The notes: a model not told the origin generated them from the sequence alone. Shown: positions 8,240 through 18,779, counted from the first letter of the stretch. The stretch: 64,000 bases of DNA from Jeongeupia sp. USM3 (GCF_001808185.1 NZ_CP017668.1:2790001-2854000), one strand, 5' to 3'. A program made the numbers and translations.

Positions 8240-8490
8240 TACTGGCCGAACGGGTTGTAGCTGGCGTTGAGCTCGCGGCCGTTCCAGAAATGGCCGTTGA
8301 GTTTCTGCACCAGCACTTCGGCTGCTGCACTGCTGCAGGCGATCGTTACCGATGCCGCCAGCTTCTCGCCAAGGCCTTCGGCGATCGTCACGTCACTGAC
8401 CTCGGCGCTCATGCCCAGATCGGTGAACAGTGTGCGCACGTCGTCGGCGCTGGTTTCGGGCGGCAGGTTGCCGATCAGGATCGCAGTCAT
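8239..8490 (-). CDS. Small RNA-binding (RRM) protein
   Basis: This 83-residue protein is a single RNA-recognition motif. The RNP-2 strand is MTAILIGNLPPETSADDVRTLF, and the later beta strands and helices (EKLAASVTIACSSAAAEVLVQKLNGHFWNGRELNASY) complete the beta-alpha-beta-beta-alpha-beta fold. The RNP-1 strand lacks the usual aromatic residues, so binding may be weak or altered. Such short RRM proteins are common in beta- and gammaproteobacteria. Its TAA stop shares one base with R1 copy 1. Confidence 0.87.
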   Translation of the reverse strand: MTAILIGNLPPETSADDVRTLFTDLGMSAEVSDVTIAEGLGEKLAASVTIACSSAAAEVLVQKLNGHFWNGRELNASYNPFGQ

Positions 8491-8515
8491 TGCGGGGCTC
8501 CTACAATCAGGGATT

Positions 8516-9463
8516 TTACGGGGATGGCGGGGGCGAGCGCTTGTGGCTCACCGCCTCCTGGCGATAGCGGTCGTCGGCATGGTCCGGCGAGAGGTAGTGC
8601 GGTGCCACGGTCTCGAGCGCGGTCGGGTCCCAGCCTAACACGGCCGGAAAGCCGTCGGACCAGACATTATCAATTTTCATCGAGTCGAGATTGTCGTGGC
8701 TCAAAGGCGGCTTGGGCAGCAGGGCCATCAGGCTGGCCTCGATGCGGGCGACGGCGTCGGGCAGCGGCAGTACCGGGCGCGGATGGCCGGACCACTGGCC
8801 GGCAAGGCGAACGAGCTCGGACAGCGTATAGACCCTGGGGCCGACCAGGGGCAGGCGCAGGCCGATCAGCGCGTCGCGCTCGAGCGCAGTGGCGAAGGCG
8901 CGGCTGACGTCCTCGACCCAGACCGGCTGGAAGCGCACGTCGGCGCCGGCGAGCGGCATCAGCGGCAGGCGGTGCTGCAGCCGGGCGAACAGGTTGAGGA
9001 AGTGGTCGTCGCGGCCGAAGACGACCGACGGCCGGAAGATCGTCCAGGCCAGCTTGCTGGCGGCGACCTTTTCCTCTGCGCGCCCCTTGCTGCGCTGGTA
9101 CATCGACGGCGCGGCGATGCCGGCGCCGAGCGCGCTCATGTGCAGGTAGCGGCGCACGCCGGCGGCTTCGCACGCGGCGAGGAGCTTCTCGGTCAGCGCC
9201 ACGTGGGCGTGCTCGAAATGTTCGGCGTCGCCCTGCAGGATGCCGACGAGGTTGATCACCGCGTCCTGGCCGCGGACGAGCTCGGCCAGCGTGGCCGGGT
9301 CGTGGACGTCGGCCTCGACCAGTTCGAGCAGCGGCAGTACCAGGAGGTCGACGTGCTGTTCGCGGTGCCGGGTCGGCAGCGTCAGCGCATGGCCTGCGCC
9401 GGAAAGCCGGGCGGCCAGGCTGCTGCCGATGAAGCCTGTGCCACCGAGAACGAGGATTTGCAT
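8516..9463 (-). CDS. NAD(P)-binding epimerase, complex I NDUFA9-like
   Basis: This 315-residue extended short-chain dehydrogenase opens with MQILVLGGTGFIGSSLAARL, the GxxGxxG Rossmann loop. HMSALGAG, YQRSKGRAEEKV (YxxxK) and FRPSVVFGRDDHFLN follow, as in the NDUFA9-like atypical group. ATG 9463 is preferred to an upstream GTG at 9475 because GAGG lies 6 nt before it. The start overlaps the end of the lytic transglycosylase gene region closely (stop at 9482). The substrate is not known; relatives are linked to quinone or envelope functions. Confidence 0.88.
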   Translation of the reverse strand: MQILVLGGTGFIGSSLAARLSGAGHALTLPTRHREQHVDLLVLPLLELVEADVHDPATLAELVRGQDAVINLVGILQGDAEHFEHAHVALTEKLLAACEAAGVRRYLHMSALGAGIAAPSMYQRSKGRAEEKVAASKLAWTIFRPSVVFGRDDHFLNLFARLQHRLPLMPLAGADVRFQPVWVEDVSRAFATALERDALIGLRLPLVGPRVYTLSELVRLAGQWSGHPRPVLPLPDAVARIEASLMALLPKPPLSHDNLDSMKIDNVWSDGFPAVLGWDPTALETVAPHYLSPDHADDRYRQEAVSHKRSPPPSP

Positions 9464-9481
9464 GCTGGACCTCACTGAACC

Positions 9482-11413
9482 TCAGTTACCGTCTCCGCCG
9501 TCGGCGCCGCCGAGCGAGTTGTCCTGGGGCGGCGTGACGAGCTTGCCGGGAATGGCGGCGAGGCGCTGGTGCAAGGTGGTGTTCGAGCCGAAACTCGCAC
9601 CGTAGTGCTGCGCGTTGGCGAGCACCTTTTTCACGTAGTTGCGCGTCTCGTCGAAGGGGATCGTTTCAATATAGATCGCCGCGTCGAGTGCGTCGTTGTT
9701 CTGCCAGTTGCGCGCCCGACCGGGGCCGGCGTTGTAGCCGGCGGTGACCAGGACCGGGTGCTCGTCGAGGCGGTCGAGCAGGTAGCGCAGGTAGAAGGTG
9801 CCCATGCTGACGTTGGTCGAGATGTCGGTGACCTCGGACAGGTCGAAGCGCTTGCGGCCCATCTTGCCGGCGACCCACTTGGCCGTGGCCGGCATCAGCT
9901 GCATCAGTCCGGCGGCGCCGGCGCTCGAGCGGATGTCGGGGACGAAGCGGCTTTCCTGGCGGATCAGCCCGTAGACCCAGGCCGGGTCGAGGCCCTGATC
10001 CTGCGCGGCCTGGGTGACGACATTGCGCCACGGGTAGGGGTAGCGCAGGGTCGGGTCCGACAGCGGCTTGAGCCGCTCGGCGGTATCGATCGAGCGGTCG
10101 TACAGGCCGCGGGCGTCGGCGAGCGTCGCCGCGGCGAGCATCTGGCCGTCGTTCATGCCCCTGAGTGCCCACGCCCACTCGCGTGCGCCTTCGACGCGCC
10201 AGTTCTGCGCGTACAGCGCCAGCGCGCGGCGGATGCCGGGCACCTGCTCGATCGTCCGCTGCTCGGTTGCGTCGGCACGCCGGTGCTGCGGTTTCTCGCT
10301 GGCGACCGGGCCGATTTCCTCGCGGGCGAGCAGCGCGTAGAAGTCGTCGCCGTCGGTCAGCCCGAGCAGCAGCGGCTGTGCCTCGGCGCCGCGACCCTGG
10401 GCCCTGAGCGCTTCGGCTTTCCAGTAGCGCCAGACCGACAGCTGCAGGTCGTCGGCCGGCATCGCGTCGATCCGGGCAAGCACTGTCTTGAAGTCGCGCA
10501 CGCGCAGCGCCGCGCGCACCGCCCAGAAGCGCCCGGCTTCGTCGAGGCCGGCCATGCCGCCGCGCTCGAACCAGGCGCTGGCGTTGTCGTTGTGGTTCTT
10601 GGCGGCGATCAGCCCGAGCTGCTGCCAGCCGTAGCGCTGGTCGGCCGCCGGCCAGTTGATCGACGCCGACTGGAACAGTTGTGCGGCGCGGTCGGCGTCC
10701 TTGCGCGCCAGCCGCTGCATTGCATAGAGCTGCATTTCGCGCGCAGCGCGGCCGTCGGCCGCCGCGTCGAAGACCTTGTCCGGCGTGTTGGCGGCGCGGG
10801 CGAGTGATTTGGCGGTCAGCTCGGCCGGAAAGCCGACGCGCGCGCCGAGCTGGCGGGCGAGGTCGCTGCGGTTGGCATTCAGCGCCATCCGGATGCGCGT
10901 CCACGCGTCGTCCTGCGTCAGCACGTTGCGGGTGAACAAGGTGTCGAAGACCGGGTTGCACGCATCGGCGAGCGGCCTGGCGCTGAACCACAGCGGCCTG
11001 GCCTGCGCCAGCGCGCCGGTGTCGTTGCGCAGCGCGGCCGATTGCGCGGCGTAGCACTTGAGTTCGGCGCTCGGGCTGTCGAGCTTCGGGTATTCGGTGT
11101 CGTATGACACCCAGTCCTGACGCTTGCCGAGCTCCTTGAGCCAGTCGGCGCGCAGCCGTTCGGCGATCGGCGTGCCGTCGTAGCGCGCGAGGAAGGGCGC
11201 GACGTCCGCCTCGGTCAGCGTATTGATCTGCGCCGACAGCAGGTAGTAGCGCGGGTACATCTCGAGCACGTCGCCGTTGGCGTTCTGCGCGAGCTGGTTC
11301 AGCGTCGCCAGATCGCGCGAGCGGGCGGCTTCGCGCAACTGGGTCAGGTCGATCTGGGCTTGGGCGCACAGGCTGGCGCCGAGGGTGATCAGGGCAAGGA
11401 GCGATTTCATCAT
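9482..11413 (-). CDS. slt: Soluble lytic murein transglycosylase (Slt70-like)
   Basis: This periplasmic enzyme cleaves the MurNAc-GlcNAc bond to leave anhydro-muropeptides. A signal peptide (MMKSLLALITLGASLCAQA) is followed by about 440 residues of alpha-helical superhelix. The C-terminal SLT domain (about 475-600) has the catalytic glutamate in YGLIRQESRFVPDIRSSAGA and the motifs GLMQLMPATAKWVA and VTAGYNAGPGRARNW. At 643 residues it is the usual Slt length. ATG 11413 or 11410 may be the start. Confidence 0.94.
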   Translation of the reverse strand: MMKSLLALITLGASLCAQAQIDLTQLREAARSRDLATLNQLAQNANGDVLEMYPRYYLLSAQINTLTEADVAPFLARYDGTPIAERLRADWLKELGKRQDWVSYDTEYPKLDSPSAELKCYAAQSAALRNDTGALAQARPLWFSARPLADACNPVFDTLFTRNVLTQDDAWTRIRMALNANRSDLARQLGARVGFPAELTAKSLARAANTPDKVFDAAADGRAAREMQLYAMQRLARKDADRAAQLFQSASINWPAADQRYGWQQLGLIAAKNHNDNASAWFERGGMAGLDEAGRFWAVRAALRVRDFKTVLARIDAMPADDLQLSVWRYWKAEALRAQGRGAEAQPLLLGLTDGDDFYALLAREEIGPVASEKPQHRRADATEQRTIEQVPGIRRALALYAQNWRVEGAREWAWALRGMNDGQMLAAATLADARGLYDRSIDTAERLKPLSDPTLRYPYPWRNVVTQAAQDQGLDPAWVYGLIRQESRFVPDIRSSAGAAGLMQLMPATAKWVAGKMGRKRFDLSEVTDISTNVSMGTFYLRYLLDRLDEHPVLVTAGYNAGPGRARNWQNNDALDAAIYIETIPFDETRNYVKKVLANAQHYGASFGSNTTLHQRLAAIPGKLVTPPQDNSLGGADGGDGN

Positions 11414-11569
11414 GGCTCAACCGGCAAAGGGGCGAAAACGGGGGCGCCGGCGCACGCAGCGGCGGCGCGGCAGAGTGGTCCGATTCTAATCCAAGCCCGT
11501 TACGGGCTGACGTGAATTGTCATATTGCGATCTTGGCCGACGGTGGCGGCTTCGGGCACCGTCGTCAGC

Positions 11570-11583
11570 TTGACCTGGATCAA
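11570..11583 (+). promoter_or_regulatory. Possible FNR/ANR box upstream of metY
   Basis: TTGACCTGGATCAA matches the FNR consensus TTGAT-N4-ATCAA except for one base. A -10-like TATGAA at 11610-11615 would place the box near -41/-45, the position used for activation. This is motif matching only. Confidence 0.4.
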
Positions 11584-11700
11584 GCGGAATAAAAACAGCG
11601 CTCAATCGGTATGAACGGTTATATGCCGGCGGTGCTAGATTCGTCCCGATGCTGCCCGGCCGCGGTGGCCGCAGCCCTCGTTCACCCGGGAGTTTTCCGC

Positions 11701-12975
<1,275 letters not shown>

Positions 12976-12991
12976 TCCGTCACTGAAGATG

Positions 12992-13018
12992 AAAAAGCGG
13001 CCCGCGGGCCGCTTTTTT
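12992..13018. terminator. Bidirectional terminator between metY and yeiH
   Basis: AAAAAGCGGCCC-GCGGGCCGCTTTTTT is a near-perfect palindrome with an A-run on one side and a T-run on the other, between two convergent genes. Confidence 0.95.
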
Positions 13019-13034
13019 CTTGCTGGATCGGCGT

Positions 13035-14030
13035 TTACAGCTGGCCCATCAGGTGCTGAACGACGAGGCTGCTGCTCGCGACACAGATCCACACGCCGAG
13101 CCCGAGCAGGATGGGGCGGAAGCCGGTGCCGCGCATCTGGCCGAGGTTGGACGACAGGCCGATCGCAGTCAGCGCGACGACAATCAGGAACTGCGCGATA
13201 TGGTGAGCGTACGGGAAGACCGCCGCCGGAATCAGCCCGAAGGTGCTGGCGAGCGAGGCGACGACGAACCACAGGATGAACCACGGGAAGATGCGCTTGA
13301 GGCTGAAGTTGCCGCTGCCGGCCTTGTGGTTCTGGTGCGCCACGATAAGCGCCATGACGAGGCAGACCGGGATGATCAGCGTGGCGCGGGTCAGCTTGAC
13401 GATGGTCGCGTACTGGCCGGCGAGCTGGCTGTAGCTGTAGCCGGCGGCGACGACCGACGACGTGTCGTTGATCGCGGTACCGGCCCACAGGCCGAAGCCC
13501 TTGTCCGACAGGCCGAGCAGGTGGCCGAGCAGCGGGAACAGCAGCACGGCGACAAGGTTGAACAGGAAGATCGTCGAGATCGAGAACGCCGTTTCGTGGT
13601 CGTCCGGCTTGATGATCGGCGTGACCGCGGCGATCGCCGAGCCGCCGCAGATCGCCGTGCCGACGCCGATCAGCACCTTGAGCTTGTCCGGCACGCCGAG
13701 CAGCTTGCCGAGCACGATGGCCGAAACGAAGGCCGTGGCGACGGTGACCAGCGTGACCTCGAGCGACTGCATCCCGGTATGCGCGACCTGGGTGAAGTTG
13801 AGGCCGACGCCGAGCGCGATGATCGACCACTGCAGGATCTGCTTGCCGGCAAAGCCGATGCCGGGGCGGAAACGCTCGCCCGGGTGGAACAGGTTGTTGA
13901 CCGCGAGGCCGAGGACGATGCCGATCACCGGGCCGCCGACCAGCGGGAAGGCTTCGCCGAGCAGTGCGGCGACGGTGGCCAGCGCCAGTGCGAGCAGCAG
14001 GCCGCGGCTGTGGGTTTGAACGGTGTGCAT
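13035..14030 (-). CDS. yeiH: YeiH-type membrane protein, putative sulfate exporter family (UPF0324)
   Basis: This 331-residue protein has about ten hydrophobic segments and the family motifs GPVIGIVLGLAVNN, KQILQWSIIALGVGLNFTQV, GVGTAICGGSAIAAVTP and AGTAINDTSSVVAAGYSYS. It sits in the inner membrane; the transported substrate is not firmly established. It is divergent from a LysR regulator with which homologues are paired in enterobacteria (yeiE-yeiH). The shared intergenic region carries ATAAC/GTTAT repeats. Confidence 0.88.
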   Translation of the reverse strand: MHTVQTHSRGLLLALALATVAALLGEAFPLVGGPVIGIVLGLAVNNLFHPGERFRPGIGFAGKQILQWSIIALGVGLNFTQVAHTGMQSLEVTLVTVATAFVSAIVLGKLLGVPDKLKVLIGVGTAICGGSAIAAVTPIIKPDDHETAFSISTIFLFNLVAVLLFPLLGHLLGLSDKGFGLWAGTAINDTSSVVAAGYSYSQLAGQYATIVKLTRATLIIPVCLVMALIVAHQNHKAGSGNFSLKRIFPWFILWFVVASLASTFGLIPAAVFPYAHHIAQFLIVVALTAIGLSSNLGQMRGTGFRPILLGLGVWICVASSSLVVQHLMGQL

Positions 14031-14084
14031 GGTGCCATCCTTGACCGAAAGCTGTCTGGCTGACGGTTGTTATTGCTGATGGCG

Positions 14085-14125
14085 ATAACTATGTTCTTTA
14101 TGGTTATATGTGTAAAAACGGTTAT
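14085..14125. promoter_or_regulatory. Putative LysR operator between yeiH and yeiE
   Basis: ATAAC at 14085-14089 faces GTTAT at 14103-14107 across 13 bases, the T-N11-A style of LysR sites. A second copy, GGTTATATG at 14120-14128, repeats GGTTATATG at 14102-14110 with an 18-bp period. The AT-rich block stands out from its GC-rich surroundings and lies between the divergent starts. Confidence 0.55.
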
Positions 14126-14286
14126 ATGACGATATTTAATTGGTAAAACCGATTTATCCGGCGCCATGCGCCGCAAACCCAGCGCCGGCGCGGCTTGCCG
14201 TGCCGGTAGCGCGAACGGCGTCGGCCGGCGTGATGGCCGCTTCGGTGTTTTTACCGGTGTTGTGTCGATGAATCGGGGAGGAAGAA

Positions 14287-15159
14287 ATGATCCGGCTGAC
14301 CTTGCGCGAGCTTGAAGTGTTCGTGACCACCGCGCAGCAGGGCGGCATTACCGCCGCCGGCACCGAGCTGGGCTTGTCGCAGTCGGCGGCCAGCGGCGCG
14401 CTGGCCGAGCTCGAGCGCCGGCTCGACGTCACCGTATTCGACCGGATCGGCCGGCGGGTGCAGTTGAACGAACACGGCCGCTGGCTGCTGCCGCAGGCCG
14501 AAGCGCTGCTGGCGCAGGCGCGCGAGATCGAGGCGCGCTTTCGCGGCGATGCGCCGGCGCGGCTGCGGCTGGCAGCGAGTTCGACGATCGGCAACCGCGT
14601 GCTGCCCGAACTGCTGGGCGTGCTGCTGGCCGAAGACCCGGACAGCCGCGCCGAGATCGCCATCGGCAACAGCCATGATGCGATCGCCGCCGTCGCCGAC
14701 TACCGCGCCGACCTCGGCCTGATCGAAGGGATCAGCCACGATGCGCGCGTGATCGCCGAGCCGTGGCTGGCCGACGAGCTCGTCGTCGTCGCGGCGCCTG
14801 CGCACCCGTGGGCCGCAGCGCCGCTGACGCAGGCGATGCTGCAGGATGCGCAATGGGTGCTGCGCGAACAGGGCTCGGGAACGCGCGAGGTGCTCGAGGC
14901 CGCGCTGGCGCCGCTGGTCGGCAGCCCGAAGGTCGCGCTCGAACTTGGTACCAGCGAGGCGGTCAAGGGCGCGGTGCGCGCCGGGCTGGGGTTGGCCTGC
15001 CTGTCACGCCGCACCGTCGCGACCGAGCTGGCGCGCGGCGAACTGATCGCACTGGCGGCGCCATCGCTCGACCTGACGCGGTGCTTTTACCTGATCCATG
15101 CCCGCGACAAGGTGCTGACGCAAGGTGCCCAGCGCTTCCTGACGCTGTGCAAGGCATAA
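14287..15159 (+). CDS. LysR-family transcriptional regulator, YeiE-like
   Basis: This 290-residue regulator has an N-terminal winged helix-turn-helix (LRELEVFVTTAQQGGITAAGTELGLSQSAASGALAELERRLDVTVFDRIGRRVQL) and a periplasmic-binding-like effector domain with a LysR-typical hinge near residue 90. Ending GLGLACLSRRTVATELARGELIAL is characteristic. Divergence from yeiH suggests it controls that gene and itself. The helix-turn-helix is closest in style to the CysB/YeiE/CbbR group; the effector is unknown. Confidence 0.9.
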   Translation: MIRLTLRELEVFVTTAQQGGITAAGTELGLSQSAASGALAELERRLDVTVFDRIGRRVQLNEHGRWLLPQAEALLAQAREIEARFRGDAPARLRLAASSTIGNRVLPELLGVLLAEDPDSRAEIAIGNSHDAIAAVADYRADLGLIEGISHDARVIAEPWLADELVVVAAPAHPWAAAPLTQAMLQDAQWVLREQGSGTREVLEAALAPLVGSPKVALELGTSEAVKGAVRAGLGLACLSRRTVATELARGELIALAAPSLDLTRCFYLIHARDKVLTQGAQRFLTLCKA

Positions 15160-15262
15160 CTGACGCGCGAGCGGCAGGCGGCCGACTCGCCGGCCACGGG
15201 CAAAAGCAAGTAGAATCAGCAGGTTTCAGAACCGGAAACCGGACCATCCGGCCAAGACCGAC

Positions 15263-16156
15263 ATGCTGACCTTCCAGGACATCCTTCTCAAGCTGCAGAC
15301 CTACTGGGCAAGCCAGGGCTGCGCGCTGCTGCAACCGTACGACCTCGAAGTCGGCGCGGGCACCTTCCACACCGCGACCTTCCTGCGCTCGCTCGGCCCC
15401 GAGCCGTGGAACGCCGCCTACGTGCAGCCGTCGCGCCGCCCCAAGGACGGCCGCTACGGCGAGAACCCGAACCGGCTGCAGCACTACTACCAGTTCCAGG
15501 TCGCGCTCAAGCCGAACCCGGACAACATCCTCGACCTCTACCTCGGTTCGCTGAAGGAACTCGGCATCGACCCGACGGTGCACGACATCCGCTTCGTCGA
15601 GGACGACTGGGAAAGCCCGACGCTGGGCGCCTGGGGGCTGGGGTGGGAAGTGTGGCTGAACGGCATGGAAGTCACCCAGTTCACCTATTTCCAGCAGGTC
15701 GGCGGCCTCGACTGCAAGCCGGTGCTCGGCGAGATCACCTACGGTGTCGAACGGCTGGCGATGTATCTGCAGGGCGTCGAGAACGTCTACGACCTCGTCT
15801 GGACCGTCTACCCGAACGGCCAGAAGGTCACCTACGGCGACATCTACCACCAGAACGAGGTCGAGCAGTCGACGTACAACTTCGAGCACGCCAACGTCGA
15901 GCTGCTGTTCAGGCTGTTCAACGATTTCGAAGGCGAGGCACAGCGGCTGATCGAAGCCGGCCTGCCGCTGCCGGGCTACGAGATGGTGATGAAGTGCTCG
16001 CACACTTTCAACCTGCTCGACGCCCGCGGCGCGATCTCGGTGACCGAGCGTGCCGCCTACATCGGCCGCGTCCGCAACCTGTCGCGCATGGTCGCGCAGG
16101 CGTATTACGACAGCCGCGAAGCCCTCGGCTTCCCGATGTGCAACCCGGCAGCCTGA
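15263..16156 (+). CDS. glyQ: Glycine-tRNA ligase, alpha subunit
   Basis: This is the 297-residue catalytic subunit of the bacterial alpha2beta2 glycyl-tRNA synthetase. It opens with LTFQDILLKLQTYWASQGCALLQPYDLEVGAGTFHTATFLRSLGPEPW. PSRRPKDGRYGENPNRLQHYYQFQV is the class II signature region. A -10-like TAGAAT lies at 15211-15216. The beta subunit follows after one intervening lipoprotein gene. Confidence 0.98.
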   Translation: MLTFQDILLKLQTYWASQGCALLQPYDLEVGAGTFHTATFLRSLGPEPWNAAYVQPSRRPKDGRYGENPNRLQHYYQFQVALKPNPDNILDLYLGSLKELGIDPTVHDIRFVEDDWESPTLGAWGLGWEVWLNGMEVTQFTYFQQVGGLDCKPVLGEITYGVERLAMYLQGVENVYDLVWTVYPNGQKVTYGDIYHQNEVEQSTYNFEHANVELLFRLFNDFEGEAQRLIEAGLPLPGYEMVMKCSHTFNLLDARGAISVTERAAYIGRVRNLSRMVAQAYYDSREALGFPMCNPAA

Positions 16157-16160
16157 TGCA

Positions 16161-16634
16161 ATGAAGGCGCTCGCGCTGTGCCTGCCCCTGCTGCTCGCTG
16201 CCTGCGGCGACTTCGAGGACGGCACGCGCGGGCCGCAACCGGTGCCGGGTACGAGCGCCGACTGGCGCAACTACGGTGAGCCCGACGGCATGAAGGTCGA
16301 CGTCGACGTCAATTCGATCTCGCACCGCGACCGCGCCGGCAGCAGCGACTACACCTATGTGTGGATGCGCCAGACCTTCGCCGAAGACCAGATCGACGGC
16401 GAATCGAAAGGGCGCTACCGGATCAAGTACGCACGCCAGGCGATCGACTGCCCGAGCGCTCGGATGGCCGGGATCGCCGTGTCGCTGCGCACGCTCGACG
16501 GCGACGAGATCGCCCGCTACGACGTCCCCGGCTACCAGTGGGAGTTCGCCGCTCCCGAACCCGACAGCTACGGCGCCGATTTCGTGCGCCAGGTCTGCAA
16601 GATCATGGCCGACAAGGCCCAGAACAAAGAGTGA
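16161..16634 (+). CDS. Small lipoprotein between glyQ and glyS, surface-adhesin-E-like
   Basis: This 157-residue protein has a lipoprotein signal (MKALALCLPLLLAACGD, acylated Cys15). The mature part (WRNYGEPDGMKVDVDVNSISHRDRAG, YTYVWMRQTF, GRYRIKYARQAIDCPSARMAG) resembles the surface-adhesin protein E family, a small beta-rich envelope fold. It begins 4 nt after glyQ and ends 5 nt before glyS, so it is co-transcribed with the synthetase. Asp at position +2 would favour inner-membrane retention if the Lol rule applies. Function unknown. Confidence 0.82.
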   Translation: MKALALCLPLLLAACGDFEDGTRGPQPVPGTSADWRNYGEPDGMKVDVDVNSISHRDRAGSSDYTYVWMRQTFAEDQIDGESKGRYRIKYARQAIDCPSARMAGIAVSLRTLDGDEIARYDVPGYQWEFAAPEPDSYGADFVRQVCKIMADKAQNKE

Positions 16635-16639
16635 TCGTC

Positions 16640-18715
16640 ATGTCCGATACCCCGTCCAGCAAGACCCTGTTGATCGAACTGTTTACCGAAGAGCTGCCGC
16701 CGAAGGCGCTCAAGAAGCTGGGCGACGCGTTCGCCCGGTCGATTTTCGACGAACTCGCCAAGCTCGGCTTCGTCGCCAGGGACGGTGATTGCCACCCGTT
16801 CGCCAGCCCGCGCCGGCTGGCGGTGACGATTCCCGCCGTGCTTGCGGTCCAGCCCGAGCAGCAGATCGAACGCCGCGGCCCGGCCGTCGCCTCGGGCTAC
16901 AAGGACGGATCGCCGACGCCGGCGCTGGCCGGTTTCGCCCGCTCGTGCGGTGTCGAGATTGCTGCGCTAGAGCAGGGCTCGGACGGCAAGCAGGACGTGT
17001 TCATCTTCCGCAGCACCAAGGCCGGTGAAACGCTGGCCAGCGTGCTGTCGGGGCTGATCGAAGCCGCACTGAAGAAGCTGCCCGCGCCGAAAATGATGCG
17101 CTGGGGCGACCGCGATGGCCAGTTCATCCGCCCGGTGCACGGCCTCGTCGCGCTGCACGGCGCGGACGTGGTGCCGGCCAAGGTGCTGCACCTCGAGTCG
17201 GGTCGCGTCAGCCAGGGGCACCGTTTCCTGTCGCAGGGCGCGGTCGAGTTCGGTCACGCCGACGACTACGCGAAGAAGATGTACGAGGAAGGCAAGGTGG
17301 TCGCCAGCTTCGCCGCACGTCACGAGCTGGTCGTCGACCGCCTCAAGGCCGCCGCCGCGAAACTCAATGCGACCATCGCCGCCGACGACGCGCTGTTTGA
17401 CGAAGTGACCGCGCTGGTCGAATGGCCGGTGGTGCTCGAGGCCGGCTTCGAGGCCGAATTCCTCAAGGTGCCGCAGGAATGCCTGATCCTGACGATGCAG
17501 CAGAACCAGAAGTACTTCCCGCTGCTCGACCAGGCCGGCAAGCTGATGAACCGCTTCCTGCTGGTGTCCAACCTCGAAGCGGCCGACCCGAGCCACATCA
17601 TCACCGGCAACGAGCGCGTGCTGCGCGCACGGCTGTCGGACGCACAGTTCTTCTACGCGCAGGACCAGAAGAAGAAACTCGAATCGCGCGTCGAAGGACT
17701 GCGCAGCGTCGTCTACCACAACAAGATCGGCACCCAGTACGAGCGCGTCGAACGCCTCGTCAAGCTCGCCGGCGAAATCGGCCCGGCGCTCGGTGCGCAG
17801 CGCGCCGATTGCGAACGCGCGGCGAAACTGGCCAAGGCCGACCTCGTGTCGGACATGGTCGGCGAGTTCCCGGAACTGCAGGGCACGATGGGTCGCTACT
17901 ACGCGCAGATCGACGGCGAGAACGCCGCGGTGTTTGAGGCGATCGAACAGCACTACCGCCCGCGCTTCGCCGGTGACGCGCTGCCGGAAGGCCCGGTGGC
18001 GCAGGCCGTTGCGCTGGCCGACAAGCTCGAAGCCATCGTCGGCATCTACGGCATCGGCCTGATCCCGACCGGCGACAAGGATCCGTTCGCGCTGCGCCGC
18101 GCCGCGCTCGGCGTACTGCGCCAGCTGCTGGTGCTGCCGCTCGACCTGAAGTCGCTGCTGACCGCGACCGCTGCGGCGTTCCCCAACGGCGTGATCAAGG
18201 ATGGCACGGTCGCCGGCGTGCAGGGCTTCATGCTCGACCGGCTGAAGAATTTCCTCGCCGCCGATTATCCGGCCGCCGACATCGACGCGGTGCTGGCGCT
18301 GAATCCGGAGCGCTTCGACGACGTGGTCAAGCGCCTCGATGCGGTCGCCGCGTTCAAGGCGCTGCCGGAATCGGCTGCACTGGCGGCGGCGAACAAGCGC
18401 ATCCGCAACATCCTCAAGAAGGTCGACACCGCGCTGCCGGCACTGAGCCCGGCACTGTTCGACAGCGAGGCCGAAAAGGCGCTGTTTGCCGCCTTCGAAG
18501 CGGTCGCGCCGCAGGCCGAGGCTGCGCTGGCCAGGCAGGACTTCACCGGTGCGCTGACGACGCTGGCCGCGCTGAAGACGCCGGTCGATACGTTCTTCGA
18601 CGGCGTGATGGTGATGGCCGACGACCTTGCGGTGCGCGGCAACCGTCTGGCGCTGCTCGCGGCGCTGGCCGGGCTGATGAACCGCGTCGCGGAGCTGTCG
18701 CAGCTTGCCGATTAA
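16640..18715 (+). CDS. glyS: Glycine-tRNA ligase, beta subunit
   Basis: This 691-residue subunit binds tRNA-Gly and completes the alpha2beta2 enzyme. Typical blocks are LLIELFTEELPPKALKKLGDAFA, MRWGDRDGQFIRPVHGLVAL, LILTMQQNQKYFPLLD, LVSDMVGEFPELQGTMGRYYA and GIGLIPTGDKDPFALRRAALGVLR. ATG 16640 aligns with homologues; the open frame upstream overlaps the lipoprotein gene and is not coding. It ends 64 bp before gmhB. Confidence 0.97.
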   Translation: MSDTPSSKTLLIELFTEELPPKALKKLGDAFARSIFDELAKLGFVARDGDCHPFASPRRLAVTIPAVLAVQPEQQIERRGPAVASGYKDGSPTPALAGFARSCGVEIAALEQGSDGKQDVFIFRSTKAGETLASVLSGLIEAALKKLPAPKMMRWGDRDGQFIRPVHGLVALHGADVVPAKVLHLESGRVSQGHRFLSQGAVEFGHADDYAKKMYEEGKVVASFAARHELVVDRLKAAAAKLNATIAADDALFDEVTALVEWPVVLEAGFEAEFLKVPQECLILTMQQNQKYFPLLDQAGKLMNRFLLVSNLEAADPSHIITGNERVLRARLSDAQFFYAQDQKKKLESRVEGLRSVVYHNKIGTQYERVERLVKLAGEIGPALGAQRADCERAAKLAKADLVSDMVGEFPELQGTMGRYYAQIDGENAAVFEAIEQHYRPRFAGDALPEGPVAQAVALADKLEAIVGIYGIGLIPTGDKDPFALRRAALGVLRQLLVLPLDLKSLLTATAAAFPNGVIKDGTVAGVQGFMLDRLKNFLAADYPAADIDAVLALNPERFDDVVKRLDAVAAFKALPESAALAAANKRIRNILKKVDTALPALSPALFDSEAEKALFAAFEAVAPQAEAALARQDFTGALTTLAALKTPVDTFFDGVMVMADDLAVRGNRLALLAALAGLMNRVAELSQLAD

Positions 18716-18779
18716 GCGCCGATTGAACACGGGCAGCGACCATGCCGCCCTGCCATGGATGCCCGCAACGGAGGGGCCG

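Noticed and set aside
15160..15262. T-box leader before glyQ
   Set aside because: The 100-base gap is too short and lacks the T-box sequence and a terminator. T-boxes are also rare outside Gram-positives.
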